A DNA stretch of 64,000 nucleotides from an uncultured Burkholderiales bacterium (GTDB taxonomy: Bacteria; Pseudomonadota; Gammaproteobacteria; Burkholderiales; Burkholderiaceae_C), in the NCBI GenBank assembly GCA_903822825.1, contig CAIJQQ010000016.1, positions 117,991 through 181,990 of the forward strand. Reading direction: 5' to 3'. The translations under genes were made by a program, and so were the position numbers. The notes beneath the pieces were generated by a model. That model ran no database searches and was not told the DNA's origin. It worked only from the letters and a program-made list of their open reading frames with translations. Below are positions 19,127 through 27,803 of this stretch, piece after piece. Numbering within the stretch: position 1 is the stretch's first letter; each line of letters opens with the position of its first letter.

Positions 19127-20197
19127 ATGAATCAAATAACGTCACTCGAGCAACTTGATCCCAGGCGGTTTGAAACGCCCGAGATTTTGAAAAAGCTGGC
19201 CGCCAGCAGCCGTAAGTTGGCAGAACTCAAAGGGGTTGCTGCTTCGATTCCCAATCAGGGGATTTTGATCAATACGCTCGGACTGCAGGAAGCGAAGGAC
19301 AGTTCGGAGATCGAAAACATCGTGACGACACACGATGAATTATTCAAAGATGATGTGTTGCCAGAAGCCTTTGCCAATCCTGCGGCAAAAGAGGTGACGC
19401 GTTACCGACAGGCGCTGCGTGTGGGGTTTGGGTTGGTCAAAGAGACTGGTCTTTTGACCAATAACCACATCATCCAGGTGCAGGCTGAACTTGAGCGAAA
19501 CAACGCAGGCTTTCGCAAATTGCCCGGAACAGCGCTGAAGGATGGCGCCGGTCAAACGGTGTACATGCCGCCACAGGAACCTGCAGAGATTGTGGCGTTG
19601 ATGACGGATCTTGAGCGCTTCATGAATGAAGACAATCGCTTCGATGCAGACCCGCTGGTCAAGATGGCGTTAATTCACCATCAATTTGAATCGATCCACC
19701 CTTTTTACGATGGCAACGGCAGGACAGGCAGGATCGTCAACGTCCTGTACTTGGTCAAGGAAGGGTTGCTCGATATTCCTGTGCTTTACCTCAGCCAACA
19801 TGTGGTCAGAACCAAGACCCGCTATTACGAGTTATTGCAAACCGTGCGCATGCATGATGCTTGGGAAGAGTGGGTGTTGTACATGCTGGATGCAGTTGAA
19901 CAGACGGCGACCAGAACGCTGGTCACTGTTCAGTCCATCAAGGCAGGACTGATGGACTACAAACACCGAATTCGTGCGGAGCACAAGTTCTATAGCCAGG
20001 ATTTGATCAACAACTTGTTCAGTCACCCTTACACCAAGATTGAGTTTGTGCAACGGGATTTGAATGTTTCAAGAATGACCGCTGCGCGTTATCTGGATGC
20101 CTTGACCGAGAGCGGTTTTTTACACAAGCAAAAAATTGGACGCGCCAATTACTATGTCAATGTGGCACTCAATGACGTGCTGTTGCGGCAATTCTGA
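19127..20197 (+). CDS. Fic family AMP-transferase with winged-helix C-terminus
   Basis: Fic enzymes transfer AMP, or other nucleotide parts, onto proteins. The 356-aa product has the full catalytic motif HPFYDGNGRTGR (His at residue 191) and an N-terminal inhibitory motif SSEIEN (residues 59-64) matching [S/T]xxxE[G/N], so it is a self-inhibited class II Fic. The last 60 residues (RDLNVSRMTAARYLDALTES) form a winged helix-turn-helix. It needs no separate antitoxin. It ends 18 bp before the exonuclease gene. Confidence 0.88.
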   Translation: MNQITSLEQLDPRRFETPEILKKLAASSRKLAELKGVAASIPNQGILINTLGLQEAKDSSEIENIVTTHDELFKDDVLPEAFANPAAKEVTRYRQALRVGFGLVKETGLLTNNHIIQVQAELERNNAGFRKLPGTALKDGAGQTVYMPPQEPAEIVALMTDLERFMNEDNRFDADPLVKMALIHHQFESIHPFYDGNGRTGRIVNVLYLVKEGLLDIPVLYLSQHVVRTKTRYYELLQTVRMHDAWEEWVLYMLDAVEQTATRTLVTVQSIKAGLMDYKHRIRAEHKFYSQDLINNLFSHPYTKIEFVQRDLNVSRMTAARYLDALTESGFLHKQKIGRANYYVNVALNDVLLRQF

Positions 20198-20215
20198 GTT
20201 CTTTCACGTCCTGGT

Positions 20216-20836
20216 ATGACCTCCATCGCCGTCATCGACTTTGAAACGACCGGCGCCACGCCCGCTCAGGGCGCGCGGGCGACCGAGGTGGCCATCTGCC
20301 TGCTCGAAGGCGGGCGTATTGTGGACCGCTTTGCCAGCCTGATGAATGCGCAGGTATGGATTCCGCCGTTCATCACCCAGCTCACGGGTATCACCAACGA
20401 GATGGTGGCCGATGCGCCGCCTGCTGAGGAGGTGATGCGCGATGCGGTTGCGTTTGTGGGGGCACGTCCACTGGTGGCGCACAACGCGGCGTTTGACCGA
20501 CAGTTCTGGCGCAGCGAGCTGGCGCACTGCGGTCTGGTGGCCGAGCATGAATTTGCCTGCACGCTGCTGCTTTCGCGCAGGCTGTACCCCGATGTGCCCA
20601 ACCACAAGCTGGGCACGCTGGCGCAGTGGTTTGACTTGCCTGTCAGTGGTCGTGCCCACCGTGCCTTGGCCGATGCCGAGGTGGCCGCACATTTGCTGGC
20701 GCGCATGCAACGCGACCTGGAAAAGCGCCATGACTGCAGCGATGCCAACTCGGCCTTGCTCATGGCCTTGCAGCGCATCCCCATGGCCCAGGTTCGGACT
20801 TTTTTGCAGCAACTCAGCCCAGCGCCGGGCCGTTGA
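20216..20836 (+). CDS. DnaQ-like 3'-5' exonuclease (DEDDh family)
   Basis: The 206-aa protein has exonuclease motifs ExoI VIDFETTGA (residues 6-14), ExoII LVAHNAAFDRQFW (about 87-99) and ExoIII HRALADAEVAAHL with the catalytic His (about 145-157). It resembles the epsilon subunit of DNA polymerase III and related stand-alone exonucleases, but is shorter and not next to polymerase genes, so it is probably an accessory exonuclease. The stop region overlaps the convergent gene by 23 bp. Confidence 0.85.
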   Translation: MTSIAVIDFETTGATPAQGARATEVAICLLEGGRIVDRFASLMNAQVWIPPFITQLTGITNEMVADAPPAEEVMRDAVAFVGARPLVAHNAAFDRQFWRSELAHCGLVAEHEFACTLLLSRRLYPDVPNHKLGTLAQWFDLPVSGRAHRALADAEVAAHLLARMQRDLEKRHDCSDANSALLMALQRIPMAQVRTFLQQLSPAPGR

Positions 20837-21434
20837 CCAAGGCCAGGTAAGCCCGTCGAGTTTCAGGACTCACGGCTTGCAGGGCTTGTTCATATTGGGT
20901 TTTGTGCTGGGCCAACATGCGGGCCGAGGCGATGGTTTTGCTGCGGCAAAACCAGTGGCAGCTGTGCTGCATCAAGAACATTTCGGCCATCAGGGTGAAG
21001 GCTTTGTCTTGAGAGGCGCTTGACGCTTCGTTGCGCACGGCTCGCTCAATGCCTTCGGCGTGGATTTGCAGTGCGCGTCGGGTGTCAAAGGTGGACTGGG
21101 GCAGCACCTTATCGATGCCCGGCAGCGCCAGCTTGAGTGTGCGGGCCTGCGGTGCGGGCACTTGCCCAAAGGATTGGGCCAGGCCTTTGAACTCATCGTT
21201 CAACTGCTGCTCGACGGGCTCTTGAATCTGCCAGATCTGCGCTTGGCGTTGCAGGTCGGTCTCGCCCAAGGCCCGCATGTAGGCCTCGGTGAGTTGCTGC
21301 ATGCGTTTTTCGATCTGGAACGGCTTCAAGTGCTCGGCCAACAAAGCCGTGCGCTGGCGTCGGCTTTGGGTGTTGCCCCAGTGCAGGGCTGCAGCGGCCA
21401 GCATGAGCAGGCTCAAAATTTCAATCAGTTCCAA
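20814..21434 (-). CDS. Membrane-anchored helical protein of unknown function
   Basis: About 206 aa. One N-terminal membrane segment (ILSLLMLAAAALHWG) is followed by a charged, mostly helical domain (RRQRTALLAEHLKPFQIEKR, then QQLNDEFKGLAQSFG). I do not recognise a family. The start is uncertain: a TTG at 21432-21434 has an AGGTG site just upstream; the ATG at 21402-21404 would give a shorter protein cutting into the membrane segment; the open frame extends to 21617 without coding character. Convergent with the exonuclease, divergent from phasin. Confidence 0.6.
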   Translation of the reverse strand: MELIEILSLLMLAAAALHWGNTQSRRQRTALLAEHLKPFQIEKRMQQLTEAYMRALGETDLQRQAQIWQIQEPVEQQLNDEFKGLAQSFGQVPAPQARTLKLALPGIDKVLPQSTFDTRRALQIHAEGIERAVRNEASSASQDKAFTLMAEMFLMQHSCHWFCRSKTIASARMLAQHKTQYEQALQAVSPETRRAYLALVNGPALG

Positions 21435-21603
21435 AACACACCTGTGCGGGTAAGGGATGCCTCGCGGGCAAAGCACCAGTGTAGTCAGCCCGCGGCGGTT
21501 TTGGAGTGCCAACTCTAAAGAGCGGGTTTTCCCTTGCTTTGGGTGAATGGCTGGTGTCAAATTGCTGCATTGCAACAAAACTTCTTTTTCAAAGGAAAAA
21601 ACC

Positions 21604-22164
21604 ATGACCAATTTCAACGCTGACCAATTCGTCGATGCTCAAAAAGCCAACCTGCAAGCCGCTGCTGGCCTGACCCAATCTGCCTTCGCCGGTTTCGAGC
21701 GCATGGTTGAACTGAACATGGCCGCTGGCAAAGCCGCTGTGAGCGAGTCTTTCACCAACGTGCAAGGCCTGTTGACTGCCAAGACGCCTCAGGACATGCT
21801 GGCGGCTCAAGCTGCGATGGTGCAACCTGCTTTCGAGAAGTCGGTTTCTTACGGCCGTCACCTGTATGAAATCGCTTCCAGCGCGGGCGCCGAGTTCACC
21901 CAAGCTGTTGAAGAAAAAATGGCCGAAAGCCAAACCGCAGTGAAGAACCTGGTCGAAACCAACTTGAAGAACGCACCTGCTGGCTCTGATGCCGCTGTGG
22001 CCGCCATCAAGACCGCTTTCGAAGCCAGCCAAACCGTTGCCGACACACTGAAAAAAGTCGCCAAGCAAGCCGCTGACACCGTGGAAGCCAACTTCAAAGC
22101 AGCTTCTGCCCAAGCAGAAACCGCAGTGAAGTCCACCATCGCCAAGGCCAAAGTCAAGGCCTGA
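21604..22164 (+). CDS. phaP: Phasin (polyhydroxyalkanoate granule protein)
   Basis: Phasins coat polyhydroxyalkanoate storage granules. The 186-aa product starts MTNFNADQFVDAQKANLQAA and is built of amphipathic helices rich in Ala, Lys and Glu with no hydrophobic anchor, typical of the PhaP/phasin_2 family (EKSVSYGRHLYEIASSAGAEF is a recognisable core). A strong ribosome-binding site (AAAGGA) precedes the ATG, and two hairpins follow the stop, consistent with a single-gene, highly expressed unit. Confidence 0.92.
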   Translation: MTNFNADQFVDAQKANLQAAAGLTQSAFAGFERMVELNMAAGKAAVSESFTNVQGLLTAKTPQDMLAAQAAMVQPAFEKSVSYGRHLYEIASSAGAEFTQAVEEKMAESQTAVKNLVETNLKNAPAGSDAAVAAIKTAFEASQTVADTLKKVAKQAADTVEANFKAASAQAETAVKSTIAKAKVKA

Positions 22165-22179
22165 GCTCTCAGGTGCTGA

Positions 22180-22236
22180 TCACCGACAATGCGTCGGTGA
22201 AGCCAGCTTCAAAAGGCGTCTTCGGACGCCTTTTTC
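22180..22236 (+). terminator. Tandem hairpins and terminator after phaP
   Basis: A first hairpin TCACCGAC/GTCGGTGA (22180-22200) is followed by AAAGGCGTC-TTCG-GACGCCTTT (22212-22233), a 9-bp stem with a UUCG tetraloop and a short T-tract. This is a good intrinsic terminator and may also stabilise phaP mRNA. Confidence 0.85.
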
Positions 22237-22263
22237 CGTTGTTCAATTCAAAAGAAGCACGCC

Positions 22264-23052
22264 ATGTCAAACGCCTTTGCCCAGCCCAGCGCCCCTGTCT
22301 TGCACATCGCAGGTGGCGTGGCCACCATCACCCTGAACCGCCCGGCCCAGCGCAACAAACTGGAAAACGGCGACCTCACGGCCTTGCTGGCGCACTTTGC
22401 GCAGGTCGACGCCGACGCCAGTGTGCGCGTGCTGGTGCTGACGGCCAACACGGCGGGTCACCCCAAACCCGTGTTTTGCGCTGGCTACGACATTGGCGGC
22501 TTTGACCAGCCCGGGCATGGCTCGACTTTTTTTGAGCAAGTCCCCGACACACTGGCCAGCTTGCGCCCGGTGACGATTTGCGCTTTGAACGGCAGCGTGT
22601 ATGGCGGCGCCACCGATGTGGTGCTGGCGTGTGATTTGCGCATCGGCTTGCAAGGCATCGAGTGGCGCATGCCCGCCACGGCGCTGGGTTTGCATTACTA
22701 CCCGAGCGGCTTGCAGCGTTATGTGAGCCGCTTTGGCGTGAACGGGGCCAAGCGCGCGTTTTTGACGGCGCGCCCTTTCAGTGCCGAGCAGTTGCAGGCC
22801 ATGGGACTGTTCGAGGCGGTGTCGTCGGTCGCCGACTGGCAGACCACACAGGACGCATTGGTGCAAGACATTCTGGCGCTGGCCCCATTGGCAGTGCAAG
22901 AGACCAAGCGGTCGATCAGTGAGATCGTTCAGGGCGACTACAACGAAGCACGCTTGCGCAGCCGGGGTGAGGTGACAAGCCAAAGTGCAGACTTTGCCGA
23001 GGGCCGTGCCGCTTTTGCAGAGCGGCGCAAACCGGTGTTCACCGGGCGCTGA
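22264..23052 (+). CDS. Enoyl-CoA hydratase/isomerase family protein
   Basis: Crotonase-fold enzyme of 262 aa acting on CoA thioesters. Visible features are the N-terminal strand pair VATITLNRPAQRNKL, the oxyanion-hole segments FCAGYDIGGF and NGSVYGGATDVVLACDLRIG, and a C-terminal region KRSISEIVQGDYNEA. The family includes fatty acid and aromatic-acid degradation enzymes and the exact substrate cannot be told. It follows the phasin terminator and may have its own promoter. Confidence 0.87.
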   Translation: MSNAFAQPSAPVLHIAGGVATITLNRPAQRNKLENGDLTALLAHFAQVDADASVRVLVLTANTAGHPKPVFCAGYDIGGFDQPGHGSTFFEQVPDTLASLRPVTICALNGSVYGGATDVVLACDLRIGLQGIEWRMPATALGLHYYPSGLQRYVSRFGVNGAKRAFLTARPFSAEQLQAMGLFEAVSSVADWQTTQDALVQDILALAPLAVQETKRSISEIVQGDYNEARLRSRGEVTSQSADFAEGRAAFAERRKPVFTGR

Positions 23053-23063
23053 ACACGCAGTCC

Positions 23064-23088
23064 ATCGCGGCGAGGGCGCTGCTCCCAC
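23064..23088. repeat. REP-like element
   Basis: This 25-bp GC-rich stretch with core GGCGAGGGCGCTGCTCCCAC lies just after the hydratase stop. It closely matches two further copies at 49831-49855 and, inverted, 49871-49895. All three lie between genes, as expected for repetitive extragenic palindromes. Confidence 0.6.
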
Positions 23089-23106
23089 ATGGCTTGGGTT
23101 TTGAGG

Positions 23107-23907
23107 TCAGTGGAGCGAACTGCCCGCGCAGTAAACGATGGCCGGAAAGGTCGCCAGCCAAGCCCAGAAGAAGCGGTTCAGGCCAAAGAATCTGAACACC
23201 AAAAAGTGAAATCCACCCGCCACAGGGCACAGCGCCATGGCCAGGCGCGGGTCGAGCAGGGCCAGTGGCATCAGCCCTTCCCACACGGTGAATGACCAGC
23301 TGGCAATGCGTGCCACTGCCGGGCGGCGAAACGCGCTGTCTGAACGCAGCGGGCCGTGGATGCCTGTGTCCAAAAACTGCGGCAGTGCCCGCCCGGTGCG
23401 CCACGAGGGGTGCAGCAGCTTGACCCAGCCCGAGACAAAGTACGAGGTGATCGACTGCAGTGTCACGTACCACAGGCCTGCGCGCCAGCCCAGCTCGGGC
23501 GTGGTGACGGCGCCCACGCCGTGGGCGATGAGCAGTCCGGTGAGCGTCACCAGCGTCATGAAGTCGCTGCCGCCATTGAAGGCCCCGCGCCAGCGCAGCA
23601 ACAGCACCAGCGCCATGGCAAACAGCACGGCGGCTCCAAGCAGCCCTGCGTGCCCCGAAAGAATGCCCGACATGAGTGCCAGCGAAAGCGCCAAGCGCAG
23701 CCACAGCAACCCGCGGTAGGCGTGGGGTGCGAGCAGCCGGTCCAGCAGCGGCCGGACCCAGCGCGGCCGGTCGGGGATCTCGTTGCGCAAGATCGCCCAG
23801 TCGTTCACCTTGTCGAGGCGGATGGTGCGCAGGTATTCGAGTGATTGCAGCGCCAAGCTCAAGCCCAGCAGCCCCTCGAATGCGCGGATGGCGAGGCTCA
23901 GTTCCAT
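23107..23907 (-). CDS. Multi-pass membrane protein, HTTM-like
   Basis: The 266-aa hydrophobic protein has about six membrane segments (for example LLWLRLALSLALMSGILSG, GLLGAAVLFAMALVLLLRW, LAMALCPVAGGFHFLVFRFF). The features FNGGSDFMTLVTLTGLL and YFVSGWVKLLHPSWR resemble the membrane domain shared by DoxX/HTTM-type proteins related to vitamin K gamma-carboxylase. The catalytic role is unknown. Its start overlaps the end of the upstream gene by 10 nt, so the two form an operon. Confidence 0.7.
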   Translation of the reverse strand: MELSLAIRAFEGLLGLSLALQSLEYLRTIRLDKVNDWAILRNEIPDRPRWVRPLLDRLLAPHAYRGLLWLRLALSLALMSGILSGHAGLLGAAVLFAMALVLLLRWRGAFNGGSDFMTLVTLTGLLIAHGVGAVTTPELGWRAGLWYVTLQSITSYFVSGWVKLLHPSWRTGRALPQFLDTGIHGPLRSDSAFRRPAVARIASWSFTVWEGLMPLALLDPRLAMALCPVAGGFHFLVFRFFGLNRFFWAWLATFPAIVYCAGSSLH

Positions 23908-24470
23908 GCGGGCAGCTCCGGGGATTGCAGCACCAGTTCACTGCTGACAGGCACGCGCTGGTCTTCAAGCAGCGCGTCCATGCGCAGCTCGAACTGGAAG
24001 TGGGTGGGCAACCCGCTCAAGATCACGGGCAGCATGCGCACATCGCCCAAGTGCCCACCGCTGATGGCTTCGTGTGCAAGTCGGGTCACGAGTTGGTAGG
24101 TCACGCGCTGGGTGATGTCGCCGTCTTCAGGCAAGTCCTGGATGTCGCTCCACAGGTGGTCCACCAAATTTTGGTGGTTGAGCGCCAGGTTCACTTCCGG
24201 GTTGTGCAGCACACGGGTGAAACGAAACGGCACGCGGGGATAGACACGGTGCCAGTCGGTCCAGTCGCCTGTGGCGAGTTGCCCTCGAACGTACAGACGC
24301 GGCGCGTGGCCTGCGGCGTGATAGAACTTCCAATTTGGAAAAAACGCCCGAAAAAAGAACAGCCAAGGCCCCTGCACCAGGTGCTTGTGCTTGCGCAGAC
24401 CGAAGGTCAGCAGCACAAAGTAGGCCCCGATCAACAGGGCCGTCAGCAAGAGGGTCTGGCTCATGCGCAC
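23898..24470 (-). CDS. Conserved protein with N-terminal membrane anchor, unknown
   Basis: The 190-aa product has one N-terminal hydrophobic segment (TLLLTALLIGAYFVLLTFGL), then a soluble region with WLFFFRAFFPNWKFYHAAGH and WTDWHRVYPRVPFRFTRVLH. No known family recognised. It is translationally coupled to the HTTM-like gene downstream (10-nt overlap), and such pairs suggest the two proteins work together in the membrane. Confidence 0.65.
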   Translation of the reverse strand: MRMSQTLLLTALLIGAYFVLLTFGLRKHKHLVQGPWLFFFRAFFPNWKFYHAAGHAPRLYVRGQLATGDWTDWHRVYPRVPFRFTRVLHNPEVNLALNHQNLVDHLWSDIQDLPEDGDITQRVTYQLVTRLAHEAISGGHLGDVRMLPVILSGLPTHFQFELRMDALLEDQRVPVSSELVLQSPELPAWN

Positions 24471-24511
24471 AGTTTAATGCCCCCTTGTGCGCAGGCCGCC
24501 TTGGCAGGGAA

Positions 24512-25420
24512 TCAGGGTGTGCTTGCCTGACCGCTGGACCAGGCGCTGCCCATGGAGGCTGCGATGATGAAGCCCATGGCCAGCATCTGCTGTGGGCTCA
24601 GTTGCTCGGCCAGCACCAGCCAGCCCGCCACTGCGCCCACGGCGGGCTCCAGACTCAGCAAGATGCTGAAGGTGTTCTGGGGCAGGTGCTTGAGGGCGTA
24701 CATCTCCAGCGCATAGGGCAGCGCGCTCGACAGCAGCGCCACGGCCAGCCCGCCCAGCAGCCAGTTGGCATTGAAGAGCGCGGTGCCCGATTGCAGCAAG
24801 GCCACGGGGGCCACCACCAGCGCCCCGGCCAGCAAGCCCATGGGGGTCGCGTCGCGGCCATAGCGGCGGGCGACTTTTTGGCCAAAGACGATGTACATGG
24901 CCCAGAACACCCCGGCGATGAGGGCATAGGCAATGCCCACCGGATTGAGCGCCTGCGGCGTGACCAGCCCCTGCAGCGGCAAGATCAGGCCCAGCCCTGC
25001 GGCGGCCAGCGCCACCCACAGCAGGTCGCGGGTGTGGCGAGACGTCCACAACGCCACCGCCAGCGGCCCGGTGAACTCGATGGCGATCGCCAGCCCCAGC
25101 GGGATGACTTCGATGGATTTGTAAAACAGCAGGTTCATCACGCCCAGCGTGATGCCGTACAGGCCCAGGGGCCACAGGTCGGCCGCCTGCCAGCGCCTGC
25201 GCCAAGGGCGAAAGAACAGCATCAGCATGACCGTGGCCAGCACGATGCGGTAAGCCGAGATGCCTTCTGCCCCCATGGCGGGGAACAGCGTTTTGGCAAA
25301 CGAGGAGCCCACGCACAGCGATACCAAAGAGCCCATCAGGGCGGCCACGGGCCAGACAGGAAAAGACAAAACAGGCTTTCTGAGGGTCAAAAACGCAAAA
25401 AGGGCGCAAATCCCGTGCAC
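24512..25420 (-). CDS. EamA/DMT family transporter (RhtA-like)
   Basis: Inner-membrane transporter of 302 aa with ten predicted helices in two EamA repeats. Segments such as FEGTAYRIVLATVMLMLFF-like positions around residue 60 and LPYALEMYALKHLPQNTFSI near 230 resemble the threonine/homoserine exporter RhtA group. The substrate is not proven. Single gene, divergent from yajC across a 115-bp promoter region. Confidence 0.82.
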   Translation of the reverse strand: MHGICALFAFLTLRKPVLSFPVWPVAALMGSLVSLCVGSSFAKTLFPAMGAEGISAYRIVLATVMLMLFFRPWRRRWQAADLWPLGLYGITLGVMNLLFYKSIEVIPLGLAIAIEFTGPLAVALWTSRHTRDLLWVALAAAGLGLILPLQGLVTPQALNPVGIAYALIAGVFWAMYIVFGQKVARRYGRDATPMGLLAGALVVAPVALLQSGTALFNANWLLGGLAVALLSSALPYALEMYALKHLPQNTFSILLSLEPAVGAVAGWLVLAEQLSPQQMLAMGFIIAASMGSAWSSGQASTP

Positions 25421-25535
25421 CCAAGGTGAATGCGGAGCGGATCATAGCGCCGCATACAATCCCACGTTGGCCTGCAAGCGCCCCTGAGGGTCGCGTTTGC
25501 CGGAGATTCTTATCCCGTATTTGTGGAGTCACAAG

Positions 25536-25871
25536 ATGTTCATTTCGTCCGCCTTTGCCCAATCCGCCCCCGCTGCTGCCGCTGCAGGTGGTGACATGCA
25601 GTCCACCTTGATGAGCATGCTGCCTTTGCTGCTGATGTTTGCGGTGCTGTATTTCGTGATGATTCGCCCCCAGATGAAAAAGCAAAAAGAGCACCGCGCC
25701 ATGATCGACGCGCTGGCCAAGGGCGACGAAGTCGCCACCGCTGGCGGTCTGCTGGGCAAGGTCAGCAAGCTGGGCGAAACGCACATCGGTGTGGAGATCG
25801 CTGCGGGCGTGGAAGTCCAACTGCAGCGCAGCGCTGTGGTGCAGGTGTTGCCCAAGGGTTCCCTGAAGTAA
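25536..25871 (+). CDS. yajC: Preprotein translocase accessory subunit YajC
   Basis: Small single-span membrane protein associated with SecDF in the Sec export system. The 111 aa carry the membrane segment MLPLLLMFAVLYFVMIRPQ followed by KKQKEHRAMIDALAKGDEVA, a classic YajC signature. The ATG at 25536 (MFISSAFAQ) was chosen over 25497, which would place extra charged residues first. First gene of yajC-secD-secF. Confidence 0.95.
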   Translation: MFISSAFAQSAPAAAAAGGDMQSTLMSMLPLLLMFAVLYFVMIRPQMKKQKEHRAMIDALAKGDEVATAGGLLGKVSKLGETHIGVEIAAGVEVQLQRSAVVQVLPKGSLK

Positions 25872-25908
25872 TTGGCCGTTTGCGCTTCACCTTTTCACGC
25901 GAGTCACT

Positions 25909-27789
25909 ATGAACCGTTACCCGGTCTGGAAATACGCGATCATCGTGATCGCACTGTTGCTGGGGGTGGTCTACACCCTGCCCAACTTTTTTGGTGAAGC
26001 GCCTGCGGTGCAGGTGTCTTCGGGCAAAGCCACTGTCAAGGTCGACACCTCGACTTTGAAACGTGTGGAAGACGCCCTGAAGTCTGCCGGGGTGACGGCG
26101 CAGGTGGTGTCGCTGGAGGGCGCTTCCATCCGCGCCCGCTTTGAGTCGACCGACACCCAACTCAAGGCCAAAGACGCGATCCAGAAAGCCTTGGTCGCTG
26201 ACCCGACCGATCCGCAGTATGTGGTGGCGCTGAACCTGGTCTCGCGCTCGCCTGTGTGGCTGAGCAACTTGAACGCTGCGCCCATGTACTTGGGGTTGGA
26301 CTTGCGCGGCGGCGTGCATTTCATGCTGCAGGTCGACATGAAAGCGGCTCTGACCCAGCGCGTGGAAGCCTTGGCGGGTGACTTGCGCTCGGCGCTGCGC
26401 GAAAAAGACATCCGCCACGGCGGCATCGTGCGCAATGGGGACGGTCTGGAGGTCCGCTTGCGAGACGCCCAGCAACTGGCGGTGACCCAAAGCTTGCTGA
26501 CCAACCAGTTTCCAGACCTGCTGGTCACCGACTCGGTAAACGGCGCTGACATCCAACTCAGCGCGAGAATGAAGCCTGAAGCTGCCCGCAAAGTGCAGGA
26601 GCAGGCGCTCAAGCAAAACATCACCACCTTGCACAACCGGATCAATGAACTGGGCGTGGCCGAGCCAGTGATCCAGCAGCAAGGCCTGGACCGCATCGTG
26701 GTGCAGTTGCCCGGCGTGCAGGACACGGCCAAGGCCAAAGACATTTTGGGCCGCACGGCCACCCTGGAAGTGCGCATGGTGGACGATAGCACCGAGGCCC
26801 GTGCGGCAGAGCGCGAAGGCGGCTTGGTGCCTTTTGGCGCAGACCGTTACGTGGAACGCAATGGCCAGCCATTGATCGTTAAAAAACAAGTGGTGCTCAC
26901 GGGTGACAACCTGACCGATGCCCAACCGGGCTTTGACAGCCAGACCCAAGAGCCGGTGGTCAACCTGACACTTGACGCCAAAGGCGCGCGCATCTTCAGG
27001 GACGTGACGCGCGAGAGCATTGGCAAGCGCATGGCCATCGTGCTGTTCGAAAAGGGCAAGGGCGAGGTCGTGACGGCCCCCGTGATCCGCTCCGAAATCG
27101 GTGGCGGTCGCGTGCAAATTTCAGGCCGAATGACCACGGCTGAAGCCAATGACACCGCGCTGCTGCTGCGTGCGGGCTCGCTGGCCGCCCCCATGGAGAT
27201 CATCGAAGAGCGCACCATTGGCCCCAGCTTGGGCGCTGAAAACATCGCCAAGGGCTTCAACAGCGTGACTTGGGGCTTTGTGGTGATCGTGGCTTTCATG
27301 TGTGTGTACTACATGATGTTCGGGGCGTTCTCGGGCATCGCGCTGGCAGTGAACCTCTTGTTCCTGGTGGCCATCTTGTCAATGCTGCAAGCCACATTGA
27401 CCCTGCCGGGCATGGCCGCGATGGCGCTGGCTCTGGGCATGGCGATCGACTCGAACGTGCTGATCAACGAGCGTGTGCGTGAGGAGCTGCGCAACGGGGC
27501 CAGCCCGCAGGCGGCCATCCATGCCGGTTATGACCGCGCCTGGGCGACGATTCTGGACTCCAACATCACCACCCTGATCGCGGGAGTGGCCCTGCTGGCT
27601 TTCGGCTCAGGCCCGGTGCGCGGCTTTGCTGTGGTGCACTGCATCGGCATTTTGACCAGCATGTTCTCGGCCGTGTTCTTCTCGCGCGGCATGGTCAACC
27701 TCTGGTACGGCAGCCAGAAAAAGCTCAAGGGTGTGTCCATCGGGACCGTGTGGCGTGCCGAAGGCTCTTCGCTTGTCAAAGCCGACTGA
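25909..27789 (+). CDS. secD: Protein translocase subunit SecD
   Basis: Membrane subunit that uses the proton gradient to complete Sec-dependent export. The 626 aa include an N-terminal helix (KYAIIVIALLLGVVYTLPNFF), the motif MYLGLDLRGGVHFMLQVD, a large periplasmic domain, and five C-terminal helices with GMAIDSNVLINERVREEL. Full length for the family. It is followed by secF after 14 bp. Confidence 0.97.
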   Translation: MNRYPVWKYAIIVIALLLGVVYTLPNFFGEAPAVQVSSGKATVKVDTSTLKRVEDALKSAGVTAQVVSLEGASIRARFESTDTQLKAKDAIQKALVADPTDPQYVVALNLVSRSPVWLSNLNAAPMYLGLDLRGGVHFMLQVDMKAALTQRVEALAGDLRSALREKDIRHGGIVRNGDGLEVRLRDAQQLAVTQSLLTNQFPDLLVTDSVNGADIQLSARMKPEAARKVQEQALKQNITTLHNRINELGVAEPVIQQQGLDRIVVQLPGVQDTAKAKDILGRTATLEVRMVDDSTEARAAEREGGLVPFGADRYVERNGQPLIVKKQVVLTGDNLTDAQPGFDSQTQEPVVNLTLDAKGARIFRDVTRESIGKRMAIVLFEKGKGEVVTAPVIRSEIGGGRVQISGRMTTAEANDTALLLRAGSLAAPMEIIEERTIGPSLGAENIAKGFNSVTWGFVVIVAFMCVYYMMFGAFSGIALAVNLLFLVAILSMLQATLTLPGMAAMALALGMAIDSNVLINERVREELRNGASPQAAIHAGYDRAWATILDSNITTLIAGVALLAFGSGPVRGFAVVHCIGILTSMFSAVFFSRGMVNLWYGSQKKLKGVSIGTVWRAEGSSLVKAD

Positions 27790-27803
27790 ACGGGAGATCA
27801 GAG

